NCBI GenBank assembly: GCA_000403335.2 | Contig: KE159617.1 | Coordinates: 911,757-975,756 of the forward strand | Length of the DNA: 64,000 nt | Source of the DNA: Lachnospiraceae bacterium MD335 | GTDB lineage: Bacteria > Bacillota > Clostridia > Lachnospirales > Lachnospiraceae | Reading direction: 5' to 3' | Shown: in pieces, positions 55,051 through 63,374 of the stretch | Position numbering within the stretch: position 1 is the stretch's first letter | Layout of the letters: every line of letters starts with the position of its first letter | Translations under genes and position numbers: made by a program | Notes under the pieces: generated by a model | Told to the model about the DNA's origin: nothing | Seen by the model: only the letters and a program-made list of their open reading frames with translations | The model's database searches: none

Positions 55051-56382
55051 ATGGCAAAGTATACAAAACAGGATATTATCAATATGGTTGAGGAAGAGGA
55101 CGTAGAGTTTATCCGCATGCAGTTTACGGACATTGAAGGTAATTTTAAGAATGTGGCAATTACGGTCGGGCAGCTGGAAAAGGCGCTTAACAATGACTGC
55201 ATGTTTGACTGTTCGCTTGTGGAAGGAATGCTGCCGACAGACAATGCGGATATGTTTCTTTATCCCGATTTGGATACCTTTTCAATTTTTCCGTGGCGAC
55301 CGCAGCAGGGGAAGGTGGCGCGCTTTATCTGTGATGTGTACCGTGCAGACCGCACGCCTTTTGAAGGAGACTGCCGCTACATATTAAAGAAAGCGATTAA
55401 GCAGGCTGCCGAAATGGGGTATACTTTTGAGGTAGGACCGGAGTGTGAATTTTTCCTGTTTAATGCGGATGAAAACGGCAGACCGACAACGAATACAGAC
55501 GAACAGGCGGGGTTTCTCGATATGGGACCGCTTGACAACGGCGAGAATGCGAGAAGGGATATTGTGCTGACCCTTGAGGATATGGGGTTTGATGTGGAGG
55601 CAAGCCATCATGAGAAGGCGCCCTCGCAGCATGAGGTGGACTTCCGCTATGATGAAGCGCTCAATACGGCGGATAATATTATGACGTTCAAGCTCGCCGT
55701 AAAGACGATTGCAAAGCGTCACGGACTGCATGGTACGTTTATGCCGAAACCGCGTAAGGAATTTTGTGGTTCCGGAATGCATATCAACATGTCGCTGAGT
55801 AAGGACGGAAAAAATGTGTTTGACGACCAAAATGGAGAAAATGGTCTAAGCCGCGAGGCGTACTGGTTTATGGGCGGACTGATGAAGCATGTAAAGGGCA
55901 TCTGTGCGGTTACCAATCCGCTTGTGAATTCCTACAAACGCTTAAAACCGGGCTTTGAGGCGCCGGTCTATATCGCGTGGAGCACACTTGGCGCTAACAC
56001 ACTCATTCGGATACCGAATATCCGGGGAGAACATACAAGAATTGAGCTTAGAAGTCCCGACCCTTCGGCAAACCCGTATCTTGCCATTGCGGCATGTCTT
56101 ATGGCAGGGCTTGACGGTATCCGAAATAAAATCGACCCCGGTGCACAGGTGCGTGATAACATCAATTCGATTTCCGAGGAGGAGGCAGTAAGGCGCGGTA
56201 TCGAGGAGCTTCCTACGGACCTCTTTCAGGCGTGTAAGGAAATGAAGCGGGATTCCCTCTTACGGGACTTGGTGGGAGAACGTGTATTCGAACAAATTTA
56301 TGATGCAAAGATGGCAGCGTGGAAGACATATGACGCACAGGTAACGGATTGGGAGATTGCGTCATATCTGTACAAAATATAA
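55051..56382 (+). CDS. glnA: glutamine synthetase type I
   Basis: 443 residues. Ammonia assimilation enzyme making glutamine from glutamate and ATP. Visible are the beta-grasp N-terminus (FIRMQFTDIEGNFKNVAI), the catalytic FEVGPECEFFLF, KAPSQHEVDFRYDEAL and GSGMHINMSL, and the NRIP/arginine-rich region as IRIPNIRGEHTRIELRSPDP. ATG 55051 is 10 bases after AAAAGGAG; ATG 55042 overlaps it. The size suits the GSI-alpha group of Firmicutes, which is not adenylylated. An ANTAR protein follows at once. Confidence 0.96.
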   Translation: MAKYTKQDIINMVEEEDVEFIRMQFTDIEGNFKNVAITVGQLEKALNNDCMFDCSLVEGMLPTDNADMFLYPDLDTFSIFPWRPQQGKVARFICDVYRADRTPFEGDCRYILKKAIKQAAEMGYTFEVGPECEFFLFNADENGRPTTNTDEQAGFLDMGPLDNGENARRDIVLTLEDMGFDVEASHHEKAPSQHEVDFRYDEALNTADNIMTFKLAVKTIAKRHGLHGTFMPKPRKEFCGSGMHINMSLSKDGKNVFDDQNGENGLSREAYWFMGGLMKHVKGICAVTNPLVNSYKRLKPGFEAPVYIAWSTLGANTLIRIPNIRGEHTRIELRSPDPSANPYLAIAACLMAGLDGIRNKIDPGAQVRDNINSISEEEAVRRGIEELPTDLFQACKEMKRDSLLRDLVGERVFEQIYDAKMAAWKTYDAQVTDWEIASYLYKI

Positions 56383-56423
56383 GGCACCTCGTAGGGCGGC
56401 TGGTGTAAATGGGAGGTGTACCA

Positions 56424-56966
56424 ATGACAAATATCATTGTGGTTTTTGCCAAAATAGAGGAAGCGAAGAGCATTAAAAATATTTTGGTAAAGAATGGAAT
56501 TCGCGTGACGGCTGTCTGTACTTCCGGTGCACAGGCGCTGGGGTTTGCGGACGAATTTCACTATGGAATGATCATTTCGGGGTACCGCCTTTCCGATATG
56601 ATTTGTGTGGAGCTTAGAAACAATCTTTCCGCGGACTTTGAGATGTTGGTTATGGCGCCGCAAAACGTGATTTCCGAGGTGACGGGGACGGGCATTATCG
56701 GTCTTGCAATGCCGCTGAAGGTACACGAGCTGATCTGCACGGTCGGGATGATGATGCAGGAAGCGATGCGACGCAAAAAGAAGAAAAAAGAGGCCCCGCG
56801 TGTGCGCAATGCGCAGGACGAAGCGATTATTAAGCGTGCAAAACAGCTTTTGATTGAGCGCAACAACATGACGGAGGATGAAGCACACCGCTATCTGTTA
56901 AAGCGCAGTATGGATAACAGCGTCAGTCTTGTGGAGACGGCGCAGATACTCCTGGCGCTGAGTTAA
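56424..56966 (+). CDS. ANTAR-domain antiterminator with pseudo-receiver, glnA-linked
   Basis: 180 residues. The N-terminal half (1-115) folds like a response-regulator receiver, but the phospho-acceptor Asp is replaced (IISGYRL, Ser 52) and the N-terminal acidic pair is missing, so it is a pseudo-receiver. After a Lys-rich linker (118-122) the C-terminal part (about 126-178, with DEAIIKRAKQLLIERNNMTE and EAHRYLLKRSMDNSVSLVE) is an ANTAR RNA-binding domain that relieves transcription termination. Placement behind glnA matches the glnA-nitR arrangement known in solvent-producing clostridia, which points to nitrogen control. ATG 56424 follows GGGAGGTG. Confidence 0.9.
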   Translation: MTNIIVVFAKIEEAKSIKNILVKNGIRVTAVCTSGAQALGFADEFHYGMIISGYRLSDMICVELRNNLSADFEMLVMAPQNVISEVTGTGIIGLAMPLKVHELICTVGMMMQEAMRRKKKKKEAPRVRNAQDEAIIKRAKQLLIERNNMTEDEAHRYLLKRSMDNSVSLVETAQILLALS

Positions 56967-56999
56967 CAGGCGGTGAAAGGAAGGTAAAGGAGATGGATT

Positions 57000-57851
57000 A
57001 TGAAATTTACGAAAATGCATGGATGCGGAAATGATTATGTGTATGTAAACGGCATGCGTGAGCAGATAGCGTCTGATAAAAAGCCGGAGATGGTAAGAAA
57101 ACTGAGTGACAGGCATTTCGGTATCGGCGCAGACGGCGTAATCTTTATTAATCAGGGAAAACAGGCAATGTTCGAGATGGAAATGTACAATGCGGACGGC
57201 AGCCGTGCACAGATGTGCGGAAACGGTATCCGCTGCGTGGCAAAATATGTCTACGATTATGGATTGACGGATCAGACAAACATTACCATAGAAAGTTTTG
57301 GAAGTGTGAAATATTTGGAGCTTAGCGTGGGAGCGGATAATAAGGTGGATATGGTGTGCGTCAATATGGGTGCGCCGATATTGGAGGCGTCAAAAGTGCC
57401 GGTGCATTCAGTGAAGTCCCGGGTTATTGGCGAAGAAATTTCTGTTTTGGGAACAACATATAAAATGACTTGTGTTTCAATGGGGAATCCGCATGCCGTC
57501 GTATTTTTGAATGAAATAGAGGATATACGCAGATTTGATTTGGAGTCTGTGGGACCGTCTTTTGAAAATCATGATTGCTTTCCGGAGCGGACAAACACAG
57601 AGTTTGTGCATGTCATAGACCGGCAGAATGTGCAGATGCGCGTGTGGGAACGCGGTACGGGCGAAACGCTTGCGTGCGGCACGGGATGTTGTGCTACGGC
57701 AGTTGCGGGCGTGCTTGGCGGTCTTACCGACACACGCGTCAATGTGCACGTGCTTGGCGGCGTGATTGCGTGTGAGTGGGATCAGGAAAACAATGTAGTC
57801 TATATGACAGGACCGGCTGTGACAGTGTTTGACGGCGAAGCGGAACTGTAG
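57000..57851 (+). CDS. dapF: diaminopimelate epimerase
   Basis: 283 residues. Interconverts LL- and meso-diaminopimelate for lysine and peptidoglycan synthesis. The two catalytic cysteines lie in AQMCGNGIRCVAKY and LACGTGCCATAVAG; the start is MKFTKMHGCGNDYVYVNG. Starts 33 bases after the ANTAR gene. A family A double hairpin begins 7 bases after its stop. Confidence 0.96.
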   Translation: MKFTKMHGCGNDYVYVNGMREQIASDKKPEMVRKLSDRHFGIGADGVIFINQGKQAMFEMEMYNADGSRAQMCGNGIRCVAKYVYDYGLTDQTNITIESFGSVKYLELSVGADNKVDMVCVNMGAPILEASKVPVHSVKSRVIGEEISVLGTTYKMTCVSMGNPHAVVFLNEIEDIRRFDLESVGPSFENHDCFPERTNTEFVHVIDRQNVQMRVWERGTGETLACGTGCCATAVAGVLGGLTDTRVNVHVLGGVIACEWDQENNVVYMTGPAVTVFDGEAEL

Positions 57852-57857
57852 GAGGAA

Positions 57858-57913
57858 GGTTGAAGAATCCTTGATTCTTCAACCGGCAAATTTGTGCTGA
57901 CGCCCAAATTCGC
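57858..57913 (+). repeat. family A double-hairpin element, copy 4 (dapF-MBOAT)
   Basis: Hairpin I: GGTTGAAGAATC (57858-57869) pairs perfectly with GATTCTTCAACC (57873-57884). Hairpin II: AATTTGTGC (57889-57897) pairs with 57902-57910 with one mismatch, followed by CGCAGTG. The GGCAAATTTGTGC stretch is identical to copy 3, while stem I differs on both arms. Confidence 0.75.
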
Positions 57914-57939
57914 AGTGTGTTGGCAACATGGAGGTTGAG

Positions 57940-59349
57940 ATGCTTTTTCCAAGTGAAGTTTTTTTGTTTGTGTTTTTGCCGGTGGTTCTTGTAGTTTACT
58001 ATGCGCTGCTTCGCAAGACAAGGACCCTGAAAAATATTTTTCTTTTGGCGGCAAGCCTCTTTTTCTATGCGTGGGGCGAACCTGTGTACGTATATCTGAT
58101 GGTGGGAAGCATTTTGTTTAACTGGCTTATGGGACTTCTCATAGACCGTGCCCGCGGAAAAAAATGGATTTGCGTACTGATGTTTGTGGTTTTGGTCGGT
58201 GTTAATATCGGCGTTTTGGGGTGGTATAAATACAGTGAATTTACGGTGCTGCAGATAAACCGGTTTCTGCATACCGCGATACCGGTGCCGGTTGTGCCGC
58301 TCCCAATCGGGATTTCGTTCTTTACGTTCCAGGCGATGTCGTACGTTATCGACGTGTACCGCAAGCGCGGAAAGGTGCAGAAAAATCCGCTGAATGTCGG
58401 GCTTTACATTGCGCTTTTCCCACAACTGATTGCAGGTCCGATTGTGCGGTATGAAACGATTGCGGACCAAATAGAGCATCGTGTGGAGAATTTCAGTGAT
58501 TTTTCGGCAGGTGCTGCGCGCTTTTGCGTGGGACTGGCAAAGAAGGTATTGATTGCAAATAATATGGCGTTAGTTGCCGACCATGCCTTTGGACTGATTA
58601 TCAGCGGCGAATTTCAAGGTTCGGCGTGTATGGCGTGGCTCGGAGCCATTGCCTACACATTCCAAATTTTCTTTGACTTTTCGGGATACTCCGATATGGC
58701 AATCGGTTTGGGACAGATGTTTGGTTTCCACTTTGAGGAAAACTTCCGCTATCCGTATATTTCCAAAAGTGTTTCCGAGTTTTGGAGACGCTGGCACATT
58801 TCGATGCAGACGTGGTTTCGGGATTATGTGTATTTTCCGTTGGGCGGCAGCAGGGTATCATTGCCGAGGGTTGTTTTTAATTTATTTGTGGTATGGCTGC
58901 TCACCGGCATTTGGCATGGCGCAAACTGGACGTTTATCGCATGGGGGCTGATGTACTTTGTAATACTTACCTTTGAGAAGCTCACAGGACTTTCCAAAAA
59001 GGAGCGCTGGTGGGGACATCTGTATACGATGGTGCTTGTTATCATCGGCTGGGTGATTTTCCGCTCTACGGGAATGGGAAATGCCTTCCTCTATATCAAA
59101 GCGATGTTTGGAATTGGCGCTAAGGGCTTTCTTGACAAGTCCGTATGGGCATACATCGCACAGAATTGGATATACTTTATTTTTGCAGTCATAGGAAGTG
59201 TACCGCTTATGCCGTGGCTTGATAAAAAGCTTGAGACAAACAGAATATGGCAGACCGTGTATGCAGTTGGTCTTGTGATTTGCCTTGTAGTCAGTGTATC
59301 GTTTATCAGCAACAACGCGTATAATCCGTTTATTTATTTTAACTTCTAG
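57940..59349 (+). CDS. MBOAT family O-acyltransferase (AlgI-like)
   Basis: About 469 residues with 10 or so TM segments. Begins MLFPSEVFLFVFLPVV as AlgI/DltB-like proteins do. The conserved membrane His pair is visible as FWRRWHISMQTWFRDY (about H286) and LTGIWHGANWTF (about H326). It would move acetyl groups across the membrane to an extracellular glycan. ATG 57940 is 5 bases after GGAGG; ATG 57928 overlaps that ribosome binding site. Pairs with the following SGNH-like protein. No glycan synthesis genes lie close by, so the acceptor is unknown. Confidence 0.92.
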   Translation: MLFPSEVFLFVFLPVVLVVYYALLRKTRTLKNIFLLAASLFFYAWGEPVYVYLMVGSILFNWLMGLLIDRARGKKWICVLMFVVLVGVNIGVLGWYKYSEFTVLQINRFLHTAIPVPVVPLPIGISFFTFQAMSYVIDVYRKRGKVQKNPLNVGLYIALFPQLIAGPIVRYETIADQIEHRVENFSDFSAGAARFCVGLAKKVLIANNMALVADHAFGLIISGEFQGSACMAWLGAIAYTFQIFFDFSGYSDMAIGLGQMFGFHFEENFRYPYISKSVSEFWRRWHISMQTWFRDYVYFPLGGSRVSLPRVVFNLFVVWLLTGIWHGANWTFIAWGLMYFVILTFEKLTGLSKKERWWGHLYTMVLVIIGWVIFRSTGMGNAFLYIKAMFGIGAKGFLDKSVWAYIAQNWIYFIFAVIGSVPLMPWLDKKLETNRIWQTVYAVGLVICLVVSVSFISNNAYNPFIYFNF

Positions 59350-59415
59350 GATATAAGCGTAAGGTTACAAACATTGGAGAACGGAGGATAAGCGTACGCG
59401 CAGATAGGAGTAGAT

Positions 59416-60546
59416 ATGAAAAACACGGAGAAATGGATAGCAATTGCCTTTTTGGCATTCATTCTTGTGATACCAGCTGTGACCTTAGTGCAAAATTTGA
59501 TGCCGCAGTCAGAAGGGCAGCTTACGCAGCAGGAGCAGGCTATTCTTGAGAATAACGGAACGAGTGCAGGTCAAAACCGCACTGAGGAAAGTGAAACGCA
59601 GACAGCCGACGCTTCACAGCCGGCACAGGAAGCGGGATTTACAAAATTGCAAAATAAAATCAATCATTTTACCGACAATCTGTTTTGCAGATCACAGTTG
59701 ATTGCATTTAACGCCAAGCTGACATCTCTGCTTACAGGCGGAACTTATATTGAATCGACACAGGTGCTTATGGGAAAAAACAATATGCTTTTTTATAAGA
59801 CGGAGCTTGACGGTCATCCTCCCATTTGGGATTATATGGGAATTGACCACTTTTCCAATGAGCAGCTTGAAGAGATTGCGGCAAATCTTGTAGCGACGAA
59901 GGCGCATCTTGAATCGAAAGGCATTGCCTTTTATGTGATGTGTATGCCGAATAAGGAAATGGTTTATGAGGAAAACATGCCCGATACGATTGCAAGAGTC
60001 AGTGAAGTGTCAAGGGGGCGGCAGCTTGCGGATTATATGGCAGAGCATACGGATGTGACGTTCGTCTATCCCAAGGATGCGCTGATAGAGAAAAAGAAGG
60101 ATGCGCAGCTCTATTATCTGACGGATACGCACTGTAATCAGAAAGGCTCTTTTGTGGCAATGCAGGAGTTGTTTCGGGAGGCGTACGGAACGTATTCCAA
60201 GCTTGAGGACGTGCAGTTCGGGGCAGACGTTACGGACTATGTAGGCGACCTTGCATATATCGCAGGATTAGCGGATAAGTTTAACATTGACACGGTTTAT
60301 TCCTTTGAAAAGGAATCGGCAGACAAGGAGCAGTACCGGGATGAAGTGCTTTTGTTTGTTGGAGATTCCTTCGGCGGTTTTTTGTCCGTTGTGTGCAAAG
60401 GGTATTATAAGGAAGTACACTGGGAGCATCCCGATAAGTTTGAGTACAGTATGTATGAGGAATACAAGCCGGATGTCGTGATTTTTGAACGTGCAGAGCG
60501 GTATTGTCATCAGTTTAATGAGCCGGTGCTCATAAATGCATATTAA
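59416..60546 (+). CDS. AlgX/AlgJ (DHHW)-type SGNH-like acetyltransferase partner
   Basis: 376 residues: N-terminal TM anchor (about 7-26), a Gln/Glu/Ser/Thr-rich linker, then an exterior SGNH-hydrolase-like domain. The catalytic set can be seen as TDTHCN (D237, H239) and VGDSFGG (S318), the arrangement used by AlgX and AlgJ to transfer acetyl groups to polysaccharide. It should finish the acetylation begun by the MBOAT protein. Starts 66 bases after the MBOAT gene, after ATAGGAG. Confidence 0.87.
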   Translation: MKNTEKWIAIAFLAFILVIPAVTLVQNLMPQSEGQLTQQEQAILENNGTSAGQNRTEESETQTADASQPAQEAGFTKLQNKINHFTDNLFCRSQLIAFNAKLTSLLTGGTYIESTQVLMGKNNMLFYKTELDGHPPIWDYMGIDHFSNEQLEEIAANLVATKAHLESKGIAFYVMCMPNKEMVYEENMPDTIARVSEVSRGRQLADYMAEHTDVTFVYPKDALIEKKKDAQLYYLTDTHCNQKGSFVAMQELFREAYGTYSKLEDVQFGADVTDYVGDLAYIAGLADKFNIDTVYSFEKESADKEQYRDEVLLFVGDSFGGFLSVVCKGYYKEVHWEHPDKFEYSMYEEYKPDVVIFERAERYCHQFNEPVLINAY

Positions 60547-60558
60547 AAAACGAAAAAG

Positions 60559-60594
60559 TAAGAGAGTGCAAAGCTACACTCTCTTATTATTTTG
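60559..60594. terminator. bidirectional terminator
   Basis: TAAGAGAGTG (60559-60568) pairs with CACTCTCTTA (60577-60586), with AAAAA before and TTATTTT after. The stop codon of the minus-strand gene is in its loop. Confidence 0.88.
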
Positions 60595-61314
60595 GGTTTG
60601 TGCGGTTCTGTCCGTAATTAATTGGTTCAGAATTGCTATTTGAAGTTCCTCGTCCTCGGATAATTTTTCTTCCGCCGCGTCTCCAATGCTGGTTTTTTCC
60701 TCCTCGATGGTGTTTTGCATTTCCTGTACCTTTTTGTCATCGGCAATAGCGCGCATAATCAGGTTAATGTCCTCGGGTGAAAACATGGTTATGGCTTGGG
60801 ATAAATCTCCTAAATTATCCCTGTTGACTTTCAGACATCCGCCTCCTGAGAGCGGAATGGTCAGTACATTGCGTAAGTCACTCATATCGCCCAGGCAGAT
60901 GGCATTCCAATCTTCCCTGCAGGTAAAAATAACACCTTTATAGGAAATAACGCCGTCCTGTGCCAAATATTCATAGGGTACGGAAGGCCCCTTATAGGTT
61001 CCGTTTATTTTTTCCATAAAATAATTTCTTTTTACCGTTTCGGGTTTTAGAACACTAACTGAGGGTGTTTCTTTTAGGCGTTCTTCCTCAACGGCTTCTT
61101 CCCGTTCTTCCTGTTCCTTTTTAATTGCCTCAAGATTTTTGTCAAACGTATGAAGTAATTTGTCCCATTCTTTGCAGGTATAGGAATCGGCGCCGATGGT
61201 AAATGCAGGTTCTGTCTCACCGTTTTTCAGCTTTTCGGCAAGTTCCTGTTTGTGATTGCGGATACATTCCATCAATTCGTGCCGTGTCATTTGCGCAGTT
61301 GCCGTTATGTCCAT
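60574..61314 (-). CDS. conserved-looking protein of unknown function
   Basis: 246 residues, soluble, no signal peptide. The N-terminal third and C-terminal fifth are charged helices, likely coiled coil (EAIKKEQEEREEAVEEERLK). The centre is a compact domain with ICLGDMSDLRNVLTIPLSGG, then LKVNRDNLGDLSQAITMF and PEDINLIMRAIADDKKVQ. I do not recognise a named family. ATG 61314 has GGGGG 7 bases upstream. Single-gene unit ending at the bidirectional terminator. Confidence 0.75.
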   Translation of the reverse strand: MDITATAQMTRHELMECIRNHKQELAEKLKNGETEPAFTIGADSYTCKEWDKLLHTFDKNLEAIKKEQEEREEAVEEERLKETPSVSVLKPETVKRNYFMEKINGTYKGPSVPYEYLAQDGVISYKGVIFTCREDWNAICLGDMSDLRNVLTIPLSGGGCLKVNRDNLGDLSQAITMFSPEDINLIMRAIADDKKVQEMQNTIEEEKTSIGDAAEEKLSEDEELQIAILNQLITDRTAQTQNNKRV

Positions 61315-61382
61315 AATAATCCCCCATTCTTAAAATCCGATATATTTTTATTTTCGCGAACAATCAGTCAGGTACCGTGCTT

Positions 61383-61603
61383 AAAACCAACCAAAAGTTG
61401 GTTTTGGTATATTGACGGATGCTGCGAGGTGTTTGACTTCATAATAGAATAATTGTCTATAAACTACATCGTCTAAAAGACGGAGTCCGTTTATAGGTAT
61501 TGCATAAACCGACTATGAAATTGCGTCGGATGGACTGGTTTTACATAAAATTTGAGAAAAAATGCACATTATGACACGAATGTCATATAAAAGGTGCATT
61601 TTT
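61383..61603. other. array of four hairpins in an intergenic region
   Basis: Four successive inverted repeats: AAAACCAAC/GTTGGTTTT (61383-61405); CTATAAAC/GTTTATAG (61457-61496) with an inner CGTCT/AGACG; CCGAC/GTCGG (61509-61529); and AAAAATGCAC/GTGCATTTTT (61558-61603) enclosing ATGACA-CGAA-TGTCAT. The last has a terminator-like T tail on both strands. No ORF of note. No clear promoter; TTGACT at 61433 with TATAAA at 61458 has a 19-base spacer. Could be a structured RNA, a mobile-element remnant or paired terminators. Confidence 0.5.
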
Positions 61604-61618
61604 GATGTGAAAATAAAT

Positions 61619-61743
61619 TGTGGATAACTTTGTGGATATTGTGGTTTTGTTTTGGATTCTATGGATTTCTAAAATTGTGGAAAGTCTTGTCAAACAAAAA
61701 AAGATGTCTTTTTCGATAAATATTAGATGTTTTTTGTGGATAA
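61619..61743. promoter_or_regulatory. cluster of DnaA-box matches
   Basis: TGTGGATAA, the complement of the consensus DnaA box TTATCCACA, occurs at 61619-61627 and 61735-61743. TGTGGATAT, one mismatch, is at 61631-61639, 12 bases from the first. A weaker TGTGGAAAG is at 61676. All are in one orientation in AT-rich DNA. The rest of the gap up to 61868 is AT-rich with no other feature seen. Confidence 0.5.
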
Positions 61744-61868
61744 AATTGCACTTTACATAAGAAAGAAAGTTTTAAAAAAATTTTATATTTACTTCATTTA
61801 CGCGTAGATAATAGTGTGGTACGATAAACGTATCACGATATGAAAGTGAAGGGACAGTGAGAAGCAAA

Positions 61869-62258
61869 ATGGCAGGAATACTGTACGATGCGAGACGGAT
61901 CAAGGCATATGAGGGATTGCTTGCGCTTGGCGTTCTTGCAGGCGAAGAGAAACAGTGGTGTGATATACTTTGGGAGAAAATCCTTTATGATGCGGAGCTC
62001 TTTGAGGAACTGGTGTATTATTTGGAACATCATGCCCTTTTGGATAAGGTTCGGTGCGAAGGTTATGGGATAACGGATTTGTATATCTGGCAGATGAACA
62101 GATATAATATTATTGGTGATACGGGAAAAAATACGGCAGCCTGCAATAAGGAACGAATGGTGTTGCATGCGTTTTACGATATGGCAGCTATGAAAAAGAA
62201 TCCTGCAGTGTTTGTTAAAAAAATGACACTTGGCAGAGGCATGGACGAGCAGGCGTAG
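61869..62258 (+). CDS. small protein of unknown function
   Basis: About 130 residues, mostly helical, soluble, with no signal peptide. Begins MAGILYDARRIKAYEGLLAL and contains several Trp and Tyr residues (KQWCDILWEKILYDAELFEEL). I do not recognise a family. The start may be GTG 61857 (3 bases after GAAGGGA) or ATG 61869. Followed 14 bases later by the HAAS protein, probably one transcript. Confidence 0.65.
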   Translation: MAGILYDARRIKAYEGLLALGVLAGEEKQWCDILWEKILYDAELFEELVYYLEHHALLDKVRCEGYGITDLYIWQMNRYNIIGDTGKNTAACNKERMVLHAFYDMAAMKKNPAVFVKKMTLGRGMDEQA

Positions 62259-62272
62259 AATGGAGGAGTGCA

Positions 62273-62707
62273 ATGAACCGTGATGAATTTTTGAGACAGT
62301 TTCGCGAGGCGTTGGAGGGAAAGGTTTCAGAGCAGGTAATTAGCGAAAATGCGGCATATTATAGAAATTATATCAATAGTCAGATAAACAGTGGGAAGGA
62401 TGAGAGCGAAGTGCTTGAAGCGCTTGGCGATCCGAGACTTCTTGCAAAGACCATAGAGGAGAGCAGCCGATTTAAGGGAGGCGGCGTGGAGTATCAGTAT
62501 CAGCAGGATGAGAGTAAAAATACGCAGGGCAGCACACGCGGCAAGGTTACACACATTCCTTTGTGGGTGGCAGGACTGATTGTTTTGGTACTGGGCATTA
62601 TTTTGGCTGCGGTTGTTTTTCATATTTTTATGTTCTTTTTGCCGTTGATTCTGATCGGTTTGGCAGTTACGTTTGCATACAGGCTGATTAAGTCAATGGT
62701 TCGGTAA
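62273..62707 (+). CDS. HAAS/DUF1700 family membrane protein
   Basis: 144 residues. The N-terminal HAAS domain (MNRDEFLRQFREAL, then YYRNYINSQI and EVLEALGDPRLLAKTI) is a short helical module, followed by a linker and two C-terminal TM segments. Related genes are usually next to a PadR regulator; here none is seen and the partner is the unknown gene at 61869. ATG 62273 follows GGAGGAG. Confidence 0.82.
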   Translation: MNRDEFLRQFREALEGKVSEQVISENAAYYRNYINSQINSGKDESEVLEALGDPRLLAKTIEESSRFKGGGVEYQYQQDESKNTQGSTRGKVTHIPLWVAGLIVLVLGIILAAVVFHIFMFFLPLILIGLAVTFAYRLIKSMVR

Positions 62708-62745
62708 TCATATCATATTTTAAAATATGTGGTTTTATATAAGTG

Positions 62746-62773
62746 AAAAGCAGCTACCGTAGTAGCTGCTTTT
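62746..62773 (+). terminator. terminator after the HAAS gene
   Basis: AAAAGCAGCTAC (62746-62757) pairs perfectly with GTAGCTGCTTTT (62762-62773) around CGTA. Confidence 0.9.
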
Positions 62774-63081
62774 CGTTAAGGGGAGTATAAATAATTAATA
62801 TATAAGGGTTGTAAAGAGGATTGAAGGAGTATCTCTTTACTGATATTATTATAGCAAGTATCATTTTAAAGGTCAACATTTTTCAGAAAACAATTTTAAC
62901 AAACAATAGTTGTCAGTTTTGGGCAGTGTTTCCAAAGTAAACATTATATGTAAATCAAAAGACTTGTATAAAAATGTGCATTTGTGCAAATCCTAGTTTT
63001 GTAGCACGAAGCTATGCTTATTCGGGAGTACATCCCAAACAAAAAAGGGGCACGGTCCCCAAAAATTTTGGAGGTATCATT
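62774..63081 (+). other. AT-rich intergenic region
   Basis: About 300 bases without a gene. It holds one hairpin, GTAAAGAG/CTCTTTAC (62811-62840), and a short GGGG/CCCC stem (63049-63062) just upstream of the ribosome binding site of the Asn-rich peptide. I could not place a confident promoter. Confidence 0.4.
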
Positions 63082-63255
63082 ATGTCTGGAACAAACAACA
63101 ATTCAAACAACAGCTATCAGAATTCACAGAATTCAAACAACTCACAGAATTCACAGAATTCACAGAATTCACAGAACGCAAACAACAGTACAAAGAACAA
63201 CACAAAGAACAGCTCAGACAACTACAACAACAGCACAAAGAACAACAATAACTAA
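63082..63255 (+). CDS. Asn/Ser/Gln-rich low-complexity peptide
   Basis: 57 residues made almost only of Asn, Ser, Gln, Thr and Lys, with repeats of NSQ (four consecutive near-repeats encoded by CAGAATTCA) and then NNSTKNN. No hydrophobic residue apart from the initiator Met and few aromatics, so it should be disordered. ATG 63082 has TTTGGAGG 8 bases upstream, and a strong terminator follows, which supports it as a gene. Function unknown; a spore-associated or amyloid-type role can only be guessed. Confidence 0.65.
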   Translation: MSGTNNNSNNSYQNSQNSNNSQNSQNSQNSQNANNSTKNNTKNSSDNYNNSTKNNNN

Positions 63256-63264
63256 TTGCTGCTG

Positions 63265-63309
63265 ACCAAAAGGGGCGATATGTGTGTACACACTTTCGTC
63301 CCTTTTGGT
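63265..63309 (+). terminator. terminator after the Asn-rich peptide gene
   Basis: ACCAAAAGGGGCGA (63265-63278) pairs with TCGTCCCTTTTGGT (63296-63309), one G-T pair, then ATTTTAT. Confidence 0.88.
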
Positions 63310-63338
63310 ATTTTATCAGATCGTATAGCGAAAAATGT

Positions 63339-63368
63339 TTGACATCTATTTATAAGTAAATGTAATAT
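63339..63368 (+). promoter_or_regulatory. promoter placing the start site at the ATG of the next gene
   Basis: TTGACA (63339-63344), 18 bases, TAATAT (63363-63368). The normal start site, 6-7 bases downstream, coincides with the ATG at 63375. No ribosome binding site lies between. Confidence 0.6.
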
Positions 63369-63374
63369 ATATCT

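Noticed and set aside
61619-61743. Chromosomal replication origin
   Set aside because: DnaA boxes are few, dnaA/dnaN/rpmH are absent and gene orientation does not switch here.
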